Source: Acidimicrobiaceae bacterium (lineage in GTDB: Bacteria > Actinomycetota > Acidimicrobiia > Acidimicrobiales > RAAP-2). From it: 25,808 bases of DNA. Location of the stretch: the NCBI GenBank assembly GCA_003152555.1, contig PMAL01000149.1, positions 35,415 to 61,222 on the forward strand, in the 5' to 3' direction. Shown here piece after piece: positions 7,308-14,176 of the stretch. The translations under genes were made by a program, and so were the position numbers. Numbering within the stretch: the first letter of the stretch is position 1; each line of letters begins with the position of its first letter. The notes below the pieces were generated by a model that saw nothing but the letters and a program-made list of their open reading frames with translations, ran no database searches and was not told the origin of the DNA.

Positions 7308-7914
7308 GATTCATTCGCGACGCGGCGTTTTGTTCCGACCAGCTGCCCGTGGTGAAGTGTTCGCGCACATTGTCGTGATCGATCTCCGGACGATTCTGCG
7401 ACATCTTGGCCTTTCCCTGAATGGAGGTGACTTCAATTTCGAGGCCCACGATGGCCGTCAGTTGGTGACCAATGTACTCAGCCGGTGAATCCTCTACGCG
7501 CCACGGCGGCGTGTTGCCCGATTCGAAGTGGTCCGTCAGTTCATGCACCTGTTGTGACGTCCACTCGAGATCGTCGTGGAGGTGCAAGACTCCTCGCAGT
7601 TCACACGCCACGTAGTTCCAGGTCGGCACCACGCCCGGGCTCTCTGACCGGCTGGGATATAAGTTCGGCGACACGTACGCGCTCGCGACCAAAAATAGTC
7701 CCAGTACTTCGGTGCCCTCACTCACGGCCTTCCACCACGGGTTGGCCCGCGCGACGTGGAACCTCACCGTGCGGCGATCCTCGCTCGGCATGACGGGCAC
7801 GAAGACGCTCGCGAGTCCACTGTCGGTAGTAATGACGAGCATCCCGGCGCCAGCGTCGAGCACGATCTGCCACGCGGCGTCCTCTTCAACTTTGAACATG
7901 GGGGGGACGTACAT
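7297..7914 (-). CDS. PaiB-like FMN-binding protein / putative transcriptional regulator
   Basis: The 205 residues match the PaiB family, a split-barrel flavin-binding fold annotated as FMN-binding negative transcriptional regulators. Diagnostic segments are the start MYVPPMF, HVARANPWWKAV near 53-64, VPTWNYVACELRG near 97-109, and GHQLTAIVGLEIEVTSIQGK near 148-167, followed by AKMSQNR. In Bacillus, PaiB represses sporulation and degradative-enzyme genes with its partner PaiA; direct DNA binding by such proteins is not well supported by the fold alone. It heads an overlapping unit with two GNAT genes (11-nt and 8-nt overlaps). AACAAT lies 6 nt before the ATG and may be the -10 of a leaderless transcript. 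Confidence 0.9.
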   Translation of the reverse strand: MYVPPMFKVEEDAAWQIVLDAGAGMLVITTDSGLASVFVPVMPSEDRRTVRFHVARANPWWKAVSEGTEVLGLFLVASAYVSPNLYPSRSESPGVVPTWNYVACELRGVLHLHDDLEWTSQQVHELTDHFESGNTPPWRVEDSPAEYIGHQLTAIVGLEIEVTSIQGKAKMSQNRPEIDHDNVREHFTTGSWSEQNAASRMNLDK

Positions 7915-7953
7915 CCATCTATTGTTTCACGGCGCGCAGCGCGAAGGAGACCT

Positions 7954-9330
7954 CTAGGTCGGCACGTGTCGCGGCAAACGGGCCGAATAAATCGAATAGC
8001 CGTCGATTTGTCGTCCGACAAACGTCGCGATGACGACCGCCACGATCATCGGAATCGCGAGCGCGAATCCACTGTGCGTCAATTCCAAGACCAGCACCAA
8101 CCCTACCAATGGCGCCTGCATCACCGCACCGACCATTGCCACCGCGCCAATGAGCGCAAAGGCACCAATAGGTGTGCCGTGCCAGACGTGCGTCCACGCG
8201 ACACCTAAGAATCCTCCGAGTACCGCGCCCGTGCTGAGGAAAGGCGTAAAGACGCCGCCCGCCGCGCCGCTGCCTAGGGTCAGCGCCGTGACGAGTGGCT
8301 TAAGCGCAGAGAGGGCAAAGAGCAGGCCCACGCTACCAACGCCAAGGAAGGCCTCATGCGCCATGTCCTTGCCGTTACCGAATAACTGCGGGTACCAGAT
8401 GCCCAGCGCGCCGACCACGAGAAAGGCGGGCGGCATCACCCAGAAGATTGAGATGCCTGACGCTCGATGATCCGAGACCCAACCAATGAGGCGCACGTAG
8501 AGCACTGAGAGCAGTCCGATGATGAGGCCCGCGGGCAGTGACCAAACCATGATTGAACCGCTGAAGTGATAGCTCGGAATATCGGCGTACGTCGCACCAT
8601 TGGGCAAGTAGACCCAGGCCACCATGGTCGCAATCGCCGAACAGGCGAGGGCCGGCACGACGGTGGGCAGTGCGAATGATCCGCAGAGCACCTCGGCGGT
8701 GAAGATTGCTCCCCCGAGTGGCACGTTGTATACCGCGGCCAGACCGGCCCCGCCCCCGCACGCCACCAGGAGTCGGCGCTGGGCCGGAGAAAGTTTCATC
8801 CAGCGTGCCAACACACTGCCCGAGGCGCCACCCATCAACTTGGGCGCCGCCTCGCGTCCCGCCGACGCGCCCATTCCAATGACGACTTCGGACGTGACGG
8901 ACGTCAAGAAACTGCGACGCATCGATAGTTGCCCGTCGCCATTCCAAATTGACTCGTCGATCTCGGCCTTCTCATGCTTCAGGTACCGGCGGATCAGGTA
9001 CCAGGCCACGGCGCCGATCAGTCCCGCAATCACCAACGTCGTCACGCGGTGCAGGCCCGACGTCCTCGCGACCGCGGCCGCATAACTGCCCGAGTGGTAG
9101 TTAAAGGCCAGTCGTTCGGCCGACGAAAGAATCCACATCAACAGGTCGCCGAACAGGCCAGTCGCGATTCCCGTGAGCACAATCGCCACCCAGAACGCGG
9201 GTGTCAGAGCCGCGTCACCGTCATGGGTGACGTTGGGTTGCTCCATGGCGCCACGACCCGATGCAATTCGCTTCTTGATGAATGGCGCGGGAACTCGCTG
9301 ACGCTCGCTCTCACCGCTTCGCTTGCGCAC
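7954..9330 (-). CDS. ClC family chloride channel/transporter
   Basis: The 458-residue membrane protein has about ten hydrophobic segments and the ClC signatures. The gating glutamate is Glu160 in AGREAAPKLMG, a subfamily variant of GREGP. The inner motif YNVPLGGAIFTAEVL follows near 201-215, and GSGAAGGVFTPFL supplies the third anion-binding motif in the carboxy half. The classical first motif GSGIP is not evident. The residue aligned with the proton-pathway glutamate (E203 in E. coli ClC) is Val214, as in many ClC channels. There is no cytoplasmic CBS domain. The start is uncertain: GTG at 9330 has an AGAGG-type site upstream, while ATG at 9246 would remove a charged 28-residue extension. 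Confidence 0.92.
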   Translation of the reverse strand: MRKRSGESERQRVPAPFIKKRIASGRGAMEQPNVTHDGDAALTPAFWVAIVLTGIATGLFGDLLMWILSSAERLAFNYHSGSYAAAVARTSGLHRVTTLVIAGLIGAVAWYLIRRYLKHEKAEIDESIWNGDGQLSMRRSFLTSVTSEVVIGMGASAGREAAPKLMGGASGSVLARWMKLSPAQRRLLVACGGGAGLAAVYNVPLGGAIFTAEVLCGSFALPTVVPALACSAIATMVAWVYLPNGATYADIPSYHFSGSIMVWSLPAGLIIGLLSVLYVRLIGWVSDHRASGISIFWVMPPAFLVVGALGIWYPQLFGNGKDMAHEAFLGVGSVGLLFALSALKPLVTALTLGSGAAGGVFTPFLSTGAVLGGFLGVAWTHVWHGTPIGAFALIGAVAMVGAVMQAPLVGLVLVLELTHSGFALAIPMIVAVVIATFVGRQIDGYSIYSARLPRHVPT

Positions 9331-9342
9331 CTTTGACCTCTC

Positions 9343-9365
9343 TGGGTAGCAGTACCCAAATCGTA
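9343..9365 (-). promoter_or_regulatory. Hairpin and possible -10 upstream of the ClC gene
   Basis: TGGGTA (9343-9348) and TACCCA (9353-9358) form a perfect 6-bp inverted repeat around GCAG. A TACGAT hexamer (9360-9365, minus strand) just upstream could be the -10, which would put the repeat at the 5' end of the mRNA. It may be an operator, an mRNA 5' hairpin, or chance. It lacks the T-run of a terminator. Confidence 0.35.
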
Positions 9366-9409
9366 CTCGGGGCCCTCTTCGCGCTTGGCGCTGAATTACG
9401 ACTTGCCCA

Positions 9410-9973
9410 CTACACGATGTAAGGGATGATTGCCTTCACGTGTTCGCGGTACTGCGGATACTCGTCAGGGAATTGCTCGGTCATCAACTTCTCTTCCAGC
9501 ATCATCTTGGGAACGAACGCGACAATCGCGATCGCAAGAATCGCGAAACCGTAGACCTCGTCGTACGCCACCGCACTGGCCAGACCCATAAGGAGAAGAC
9601 CCGAGTAGATCGGATGGCGGACCAAGTGATAGGGACCTCGCTGGATCAACTCGTGATCCTCTTTGACCGTGACCACGCCACTCCAGTTGGCACCGATGGT
9701 GACGCGAGCCCACACGGCGAACGCGGCGCCGAGAATGACGACGGCCAACGCCCCCGCACTCCACGTCGACGAAGGAGACCAGATCTTGTTGTGCAGTGAT
9801 GAATTTGATAACGGACGGGCGAGCACCAGTACGGCTACGACAACGATCACCGCGATGCGACCCATGCCTCCGGAAGATCTGACCGTTCGCTTGGTGCGAA
9901 AGGCGAGGATAAGCCACAAAGCGCCGACGACGTACCAGGTCACCCGAATGGCATCGTCCGCGAACTGCTGCAC
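9410..9973 (-). CDS. Isoprenylcysteine carboxyl methyltransferase-like membrane protein
   Basis: The 187-residue protein has about five hydrophobic segments and the ICMT/PEMT-type SAM-binding signature: GANWSGVV, then LIQRGPYHLVRHPIYSGLLL, then a last pair of helices and the EEKLMTEQFPDEYPQYRE segment typical of the carboxy end. Bacterial members are integral membrane methyltransferases of mostly unknown substrate. The Arg-His-Pro core (VRHPIYSG) is intact, so the enzyme is probably active. The start is GTG at 9973, with CAGAAT exactly 6 nt upstream, which suits a leaderless mRNA. A small GCGC-TTG-GCGC inverted repeat follows the stop at 9381-9391 but has no T-tract. Confidence 0.88.
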   Translation of the reverse strand: MQQFADDAIRVTWYVVGALWLILAFRTKRTVRSSGGMGRIAVIVVVAVLVLARPLSNSSLHNKIWSPSSTWSAGALAVVILGAAFAVWARVTIGANWSGVVTVKEDHELIQRGPYHLVRHPIYSGLLLMGLASAVAYDEVYGFAILAIAIVAFVPKMMLEEKLMTEQFPDEYPQYREHVKAIIPYIV

Positions 9974-9979
9974 GTTCTC

Positions 9980-9985
9980 ATTCTG
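9980..9985 (-). promoter_or_regulatory. -10 element of the ICMT-like gene, leaderless
   Basis: CAGAAT on the minus strand, 6-nt spacer to the GTG start. It departs from TAnnnT only in the first base. Confidence 0.5.
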
Positions 9986-10048
9986 ACAGGGGCTACGAAA
10001 TTGACATGAATCCGACGCAATACGGCCGATTACTCGAAAATTCGATAC

Positions 10049-10231
10049 TTAGTCTTCCTCGTCAACGGGCGGAGGTTCCGTGCAGCCGGGACGATGCGGC
10101 GTACCGTCGAGCTGCACGCCGCAGTCGGCGCAGAACAGATGCAGCCAGCACGAAGGGTCGCCACCCATTTCATCGCGCGACACCGACTCGCTTTCGCGGA
10201 CGATCTTCTTTGCTTTCACGTCCTCGTTCAT
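10049..10231 (-). CDS. Small Cys/His-rich protein of unknown function
   Basis: This is a 60-residue acidic protein. After a charged amino terminus comes MGGDPSCWLHLFCADCG, then a His and a third cluster Cys near residue 50. The pattern C-x5-C-x2-C ... H-x3-C suggests a small metal site, but no standard zinc-ribbon spacing is complete. The DPxCWxHL core recalls short actinobacterial proteins annotated as hypothetical. The gene is supported by TAGGGT exactly 6 nt before its ATG and by its position on the same strand as its neighbours, 48 nt after the lactate dehydrogenase stop. The function is not known. It could also be translated from a transcript extending from the dehydrogenase gene. Confidence 0.7.
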   Translation of the reverse strand: MNEDVKAKKIVRESESVSRDEMGGDPSCWLHLFCADCGVQLDGTPHRPGCTEPPPVDEED

Positions 10232-10237
10232 ATCCTC

Positions 10238-10253
10238 ACCCTAGCCAGGGCTA
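10238..10253 (-). promoter_or_regulatory. -10 element and overlapping palindrome of the 60-residue gene
   Basis: TAGGGT (complement of 10238-10243) is 6 nt before the ATG. The 12-bp inverted repeat TAGCC-AG-GGCTA at 10242-10253 overlaps the outer edge of the -10 and could be an operator; chance is not excluded. Confidence 0.5.
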
Positions 10254-10279
10254 CGCGAAAATATCCTTTGAGAAATCCA

Positions 10280-11467
10280 CTACGGATCAACCAGCGCGGA
10301 CCGATTGAGGTCTCGCACGTTGGTGATCCCGGTGAGTCCGAGCGTCACGCGAATCTCCTCGCGAATGATTCGCAGAACATGGTCAACGCCCTTTTCCCCC
10401 CGTGCGGCCACGGCATACGCCCACGGTCGACCAACGAGGCAGGCCCGCGCGCCCAACGAGAGGGCCTTGACAACATCAAGACCACTTCGTATGCCGCCGT
10501 CCATTAAAACTTCAATCCGTCCGTCGATGGCGTCGACGATGGCGGGCAGGGCGCGAATCGTCGAGGGCACGTCATCTAATTGACGTCCACCGTGATTGGA
10601 CACGATGATGGCGTCAACCCCGCGGGCGGCCGCTTCACGAGCGTCGTCCGCGTCAAGAATTCCCTTGAGCGCAATCTTGCCATCCCAGTGCGAACGCAAC
10701 CATTCGAGGTCGTCCCACGTCACGCTGGGATCGAACTGCCCGTCGACCCAGCGTTGGAAGTCTTGGGGAACCTTGGCGTCCGGCAACGCGCGCTCTAAGT
10801 TGCCGAACGTGAGGGGCCGGCCACCAAGGGCCACATCGCGCGCCCACGAAGGATGGCGAGCGAAATCCAACTTCTGTTTCATTATGCCAATCGCAGAAAT
10901 TCCTCCGCCCAGACCATTGCGACCATCGCGATACCGACGTCCAATCACGGGCAGGTCAACGGTGAGTATGAGCGTGGTGCAACCCACGGCTTTGACGCGA
11001 GAAATCAAGTCTTCCGCGTACGAGCGATCCTTCATCACGTACAGCTGAAACCAGAAGGGCCGCTGAACGGCCTGGGCGACCTCTTCAATGGCGCAGATAG
11101 AAAGAGTGGATTCACAGAACACAATCCCCGCCCGTTCGGCCGCGCGGGCCACTTGCACTTCCGCACGACGGGCCAACATGCCGCCAAAACCAACGGGTGC
11201 GAGCAACACGGGCATTGACAGTTCTTGACCCATCACCGTGGTTGACAACGACATCTCCGACACGTCACGTAATACGCGTTGGCGCAAGCGAATGTCGCGC
11301 AAATCATCACGGTTGGCCGACAAGGTGTATTCACCAAAGGAGCCGCCGTCGACGTAATCAAAGAGTTGGCGAGGCAGACGCTTGCGCGCCAGCTCGCGAT
11401 AGTCGCCAACGGAAGCGGGCGCAAGATTTAGCGAATGGTCCTTATGTGGCGTTGGCATCCTGTTCAT
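10280..11467 (-). CDS. lldD: FMN-dependent alpha-hydroxy-acid dehydrogenase, L-lactate dehydrogenase type
   Basis: The 395-residue TIM-barrel enzyme has all residues of the FMN-dependent alpha-hydroxy-acid family: QLYV with Tyr143, Asp171 in TVDLP, Lys268 in ALKGILD, and the catalytic His292 plus Arg295 in SNHGGRQLDD. The FMN-phosphate region MDGGIRSG follows, and the protein ends with GITNVRDLNRS. The family oxidises L-lactate, glycolate or mandelate; LldD (quinone-linked lactate dehydrogenase) is the best fit by length and the GRPWAYA segment, but glycolate or other hydroxy acids remain possible. Two starts are close: ATG 11467 (MNRMPT) or ATG 11458. Neither has a clear ribosome binding site. 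Confidence 0.92.
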   Translation of the reverse strand: MNRMPTPHKDHSLNLAPASVGDYRELARKRLPRQLFDYVDGGSFGEYTLSANRDDLRDIRLRQRVLRDVSEMSLSTTVMGQELSMPVLLAPVGFGGMLARRAEVQVARAAERAGIVFCESTLSICAIEEVAQAVQRPFWFQLYVMKDRSYAEDLISRVKAVGCTTLILTVDLPVIGRRYRDGRNGLGGGISAIGIMKQKLDFARHPSWARDVALGGRPLTFGNLERALPDAKVPQDFQRWVDGQFDPSVTWDDLEWLRSHWDGKIALKGILDADDAREAAARGVDAIIVSNHGGRQLDDVPSTIRALPAIVDAIDGRIEVLMDGGIRSGLDVVKALSLGARACLVGRPWAYAVAARGEKGVDHVLRIIREEIRVTLGLTGITNVRDLNRSALVDP

Positions 11468-11521
11468 TATTGTCGAAGGCCGGCACGCTGATTTCGATCG
11501 CCAGCGGGCGTGCGCGTGGCC

Positions 11522-12088
11522 CTAGGGTCGCCGCCCCGTAAGGTCAAGAAGCTTGAGTTGCGTCGGGGCGTCGTCGTTGAGGTCTTGGCTGGGCCCCAGG
11601 CCAAAGATGCCGATCTGACCAATGACCTCTTTCAACGGCAACAACCTCCCGTACACGTGGGTGACCAGCACGTCGGGTAACTCTTCACTCGCGCCAATCG
11701 CACGAGCCAAATCCCACGCGTGCAGCGTGAGGTCCATAATGCGAAAGTCGAAGAGCTGGTGGACCGGAACGTCACCCATCGGGTGATGCACAATGAATTC
11801 GCGGTCTCGAGCGTTAGCGAAAGCGCTGGCCTGTTCGCTCAGAGCCCGGCGACATTGCGCGAAGACGTCGGGTGGAACGGCGATCTTGAACAGGTCCGTC
11901 GCTTCCTGTTTTGACGCTCCGCCAATGAGTATCACCGTCATGTCCGACGCCCTCGCCACGTGCCAGATCAGATCAGCGACCGACCAACTCTCGCACGGCG
12001 TGGGCAGCGCCGATTCATCATCGGTAACGAGATCCAAGACGGACAGAAAGTTCGACGTGCTGAGCGCCAGCATTTCGTTCGGGTCCAC
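11522..12088 (-). CDS. TIGR03086 family DinB-fold protein
   Basis: The protein is a four-helix DinB-like protein of the TIGR03086/mycothiol-dependent maleylpyruvate isomerase type. Signatures are TPCESWSVADLIWHVA near residues 30-45, whose His is a predicted metal ligand, and FDFRIMDLTLHAWDLARAIG in the second half, with another His. Relatives include mycothiol-dependent transferases, but most TIGR03086 members have no assigned reaction. GTG at 12088 is preferred over the in-frame TTG at 12094 because TAGTTT ends 6 nt before it, in line with the leaderless pattern of the window. It is divergent from the HEAT-repeat gene, and the two -10 elements are about 46 bp apart. Confidence 0.88.
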   Translation of the reverse strand: MDPNEMLALSTSNFLSVLDLVTDDESALPTPCESWSVADLIWHVARASDMTVILIGGASKQEATDLFKIAVPPDVFAQCRRALSEQASAFANARDREFIVHHPMGDVPVHQLFDFRIMDLTLHAWDLARAIGASEELPDVLVTHVYGRLLPLKEVIGQIGIFGLGPSQDLNDDAPTQLKLLDLTGRRP

Positions 12089-12094
12089 GAGCAA

Positions 12095-12100
12095 AAACTA
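12095..12100 (-). promoter_or_regulatory. -10 element of the TIGR03086 gene, leaderless
   Basis: TAGTTT on the minus strand, 6 nt before GTG 12088. It overlaps the region that would be coding if TTG 12094 were the start. Confidence 0.55.
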
Positions 12101-12146
12101 CCCCGTACGAGAGCTTGATACAGGGCCGCGAAAAGCCACCTTCTGC

Positions 12147-12152
12147 CAGACT
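12147..12152 (+). promoter_or_regulatory. -10 element of the HEAT-repeat gene, leaderless
   Basis: CAGACT with a 6-nt spacer to ATG 12159. The same hexamer and spacing occur at the O-methyltransferase gene (17698) and the GNAT gene at 23401. Confidence 0.5.
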
Positions 12153-12158
12153 GGAGCG

Positions 12159-12596
12159 ATGGCGAGCATCTGGGCAATGACACCGCGAGAGAGTATCGAA
12201 GCGGCGAGTCAGCAGCTGGGCGAGAAGAACGTCGTGGACTCGTGCGTGAGCATCATCAACGAACGTGAAATGGATTCCGAGTTCGGTTTCGTTCTCGCAG
12301 GTCCGCATTCGCAGGCCATTTTGATGGGAAGGGAAGGTGGCGTGAGCGGGCGCTGGCCGCGCACGTGGGCCCTTCGTGCCTTCCTCTACGCGTGGGACAG
12401 CTGCGCCGAGCCTGCGGTACTGGTTTGTCTTTCCGATGACTCGTGGCGCGTACGCGAAATGGCCGCCAAAGTCGTGGCCCGTCGCCATCTTGGCGACGCG
12501 CTGGACCAAATTGCGGCATTGCAAAACGATGAAGTGCCGCGAGTTCGCGCGGCGGCGCAGCGAGCCCTCAAGACGTTGGTTGAGGGCGACGACTGA
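12159..12596 (+). CDS. Small HEAT-repeat protein
   Basis: The 145-residue protein is mostly helical. Residues about 85-140 form two HEAT-like helical repeats: VLVCLSDDSWRVREMAAKVV and then IAALQNDEVPRVRAAAQRAL. The Asp/Val/Arg pattern (D-x-WRVR, D-x-VPRVR) is the usual HEAT signature. Residues 1-80 contain a Gly-rich stretch and a Trp-containing helix without a recognised domain. Such repeats usually mediate protein contacts, and no enzymatic motif is visible. The frame stays open far upstream (to 11793), but that part is antisense to the TIGR03086 gene and is rejected. ATG 12159 is supported by CAGACT 6 nt upstream; ATG 12177 is an alternative. Confidence 0.8.
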   Translation: MASIWAMTPRESIEAASQQLGEKNVVDSCVSIINEREMDSEFGFVLAGPHSQAILMGREGGVSGRWPRTWALRAFLYAWDSCAEPAVLVCLSDDSWRVREMAAKVVARRHLGDALDQIAALQNDEVPRVRAAAQRALKTLVEGDD

Positions 12597-12623
12597 CGTC
12601 AACGTGATAACCGAAGGAGCGGC

Positions 12624-12998
12624 TCAGTCGTCAGGAATTTGCGTCGTAATGCAGAACGGGTGACCTGCGGGATCGAGCAGCACACGCCAAAGCTCAGGTG
12701 AAGGCTGCGTCGTTGCCTTCGTGGCCCCGACCTTGATTGCCGCAGCTTCGGCGACGTCAAGATCCTTTACGGACATCTCGAGATGTAGCTGTTTGGGTAC
12801 GAGTGCATCTGGCCAGTCGGCGACACGATGCTCCGCGACACGCTGGGTGGTTAGGTAAATGCCCGCACCCTTGAGGGCAATGAAGTCGTCAGTCTCGAAC
12901 ACCACTTCCAGGTCGAGCAACGCGCGATAGAACGTCGCGAGTTCCAGGGGGTCAGAACAGTCAAGTGAGACGCCCGCGAGGCGTGCGATGGGGGCCAT
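12624..12998 (-). CDS. VOC family protein (glyoxalase-like)
   Basis: This is a 124-residue single vicinal-oxygen-chelate protein with two beta-alpha-beta-beta-beta modules: LAGVSLDCSDPLELATFYRA at the start, KQLHLEMSVKDLDVAEAA in the middle, and the end LLDPAGHPFCITTQIP. His and Glu/Asp candidates for metal ligands are visible (HLE near residue 72). It is clearly related to the VOC protein at 22492-22860, which has the same length and almost the same end (DPAGHPFCLSTQIP). Typical roles are detoxification or antibiotic binding; the substrate is unknown. TAGGGT lies 7 nt before the ATG. The gene converges on the HEAT-repeat gene with 27 nt between stops. Confidence 0.9.
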   Translation of the reverse strand: MAPIARLAGVSLDCSDPLELATFYRALLDLEVVFETDDFIALKGAGIYLTTQRVAEHRVADWPDALVPKQLHLEMSVKDLDVAEAAAIKVGATKATTQPSPELWRVLLDPAGHPFCITTQIPDD

Positions 12999-13005
12999 GC
13001 CACGA

Positions 13006-13011
13006 ACCCTA
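13006..13011 (-). promoter_or_regulatory. -10 element of the VOC gene at 12998, leaderless
   Basis: TAGGGT on the minus strand, 7-nt spacer to the ATG, no ribosome binding site. Confidence 0.6.
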
Positions 13012-13045
13012 CTGCGAGGCGCGACTCAACTTGACGCCAGCGCGT

Positions 13046-14176
13046 CTAAGCCAGCGCCTGGGCTAAGTCCGCGATGAGATCATCGACGTCTTCAATGCCC
13101 ACGCTCAGTCGTACGAGATTCTCGGGCGGCTCGAGCGTCGAGCCCGCGGCGGACAAATGCGTCATGACGGCCGGCAGTTCAATGAGACTCTCCACACCGC
13201 CCAATGACTCGGCCAAAATGAACGTCGATGTCGATTCACACGTCTTGCGAGCGGACGCCGCTCCGCCCTTCAGAGTAAAGCTGACCATGCCGCCGAAATC
13301 ACTCATCTGCTCTACTGCGACGTCGTGCCCCCGGTGCGCTTCCAGGCCCGGGTAGTAGACCTTTTCCACGGCGGCGTGACTTGACAAATATGCCGCAATG
13401 GCCGACGCATTGGAGCAGTGACGATCCATGCGCACACCCAGGGTCTTGAGGCCGCGAAGCAACAAGTAGCAGTCCAACGGACCCGGCACCGCGCCGATCG
13501 CGTATTGATGGAACCGCAACGTCGCGGCCAACTCATCGTTGTTCGTCGCGACGAACCCTCCGAGCACGTCCGAGTGTCCGCCCACGTACTTGGTGGTCGA
13601 GTGCACGACGACGTCTGCGCCCAGCGTTAATGGCCGCTGCAAATACGGCGTCGCGAACGTATTGTCAACAACGAGCAAGGCGCCGTGATTGTGAGCCACC
13701 TCACTGAGCGCCGAAATCGAGACCACCTTTAAGAGCGGGTTGCTCGGCGTCTCCAGCCAGATCATCTTGGTCGAGTCGCCAATAGCCGAACGCACGGCGT
13801 CGAGGTCTTCGAGATCGACGGTCGATATCGTCAAGCCCCAATTACCGAAGATTCTGGTGAGCAATCGGTACGTGCCGCCGTAGGCGTCGTCACCGAGAAT
13901 GACGTGGTCACCCGGAGAGAGTGAACGCAGCAGCGCGTCCTCTCCGGCGAGACCGGAAGAAAACGCCACGCCGAACTGAGCCTCCTCAAGTCCCGCCAGA
14001 CACGATTCCAGCGCCGCCCTCGTCGGATTATCCCCGCGCGCGTAGTCACTGAATCGCGGCACACCCACCCCGTCTTGGGCGTACGTCGAGGTGAGATAGA
14101 CCGGTGGATTGACCGCCCCGGTGATTGAGTCGGGCTCCGAACCAACGTGGATTGCTCGGGTATTAAACCCGCTCAC
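13046..14176 (-). CDS. metB: Cystathionine gamma-synthase/gamma-lyase (PLP)
   Basis: This is a Cys/Met-metabolism PLP enzyme of 376 residues. It has the amino-terminal FNTRAIHVG, Tyr45/Arg47 (DYARGDNPTR), Tyr99 in DDAYGGTYRL, Asp171 in VVDNTFATPYLQRP, and the Schiff-base Lys196 in VHSTTKYVGGHSD. The carboxy part has SLGGVESLIELPA. Members act as cystathionine gamma-synthase, gamma-lyase or both; next to a cystathionine beta-synthase the lyase reaction (cystathionine to cysteine) is attractive, so the gene name is provisional. It starts with GTG at 14176, overlapping the CBS stop as GTGA, which implies translational coupling with CBS as the promoter-proximal gene. Confidence 0.93.
   Translation of the reverse strand: MSGFNTRAIHVGSEPDSITGAVNPPVYLTSTYAQDGVGVPRFSDYARGDNPTRAALESCLAGLEEAQFGVAFSSGLAGEDALLRSLSPGDHVILGDDAYGGTYRLLTRIFGNWGLTISTVDLEDLDAVRSAIGDSTKMIWLETPSNPLLKVVSISALSEVAHNHGALLVVDNTFATPYLQRPLTLGADVVVHSTTKYVGGHSDVLGGFVATNNDELAATLRFHQYAIGAVPGPLDCYLLLRGLKTLGVRMDRHCSNASAIAAYLSSHAAVEKVYYPGLEAHRGHDVAVEQMSDFGGMVSFTLKGGAASARKTCESTSTFILAESLGGVESLIELPAVMTHLSAAGSTLEPPENLVRLSVGIEDVDDLIADLAQALA

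Noticed and set aside
11793..12158. Upstream extension of the HEAT-repeat gene
   Set aside because: This part is antisense to the TIGR03086 gene, has no helical repeat pattern, and a well-placed promoter precedes the internal ATG at 12159.
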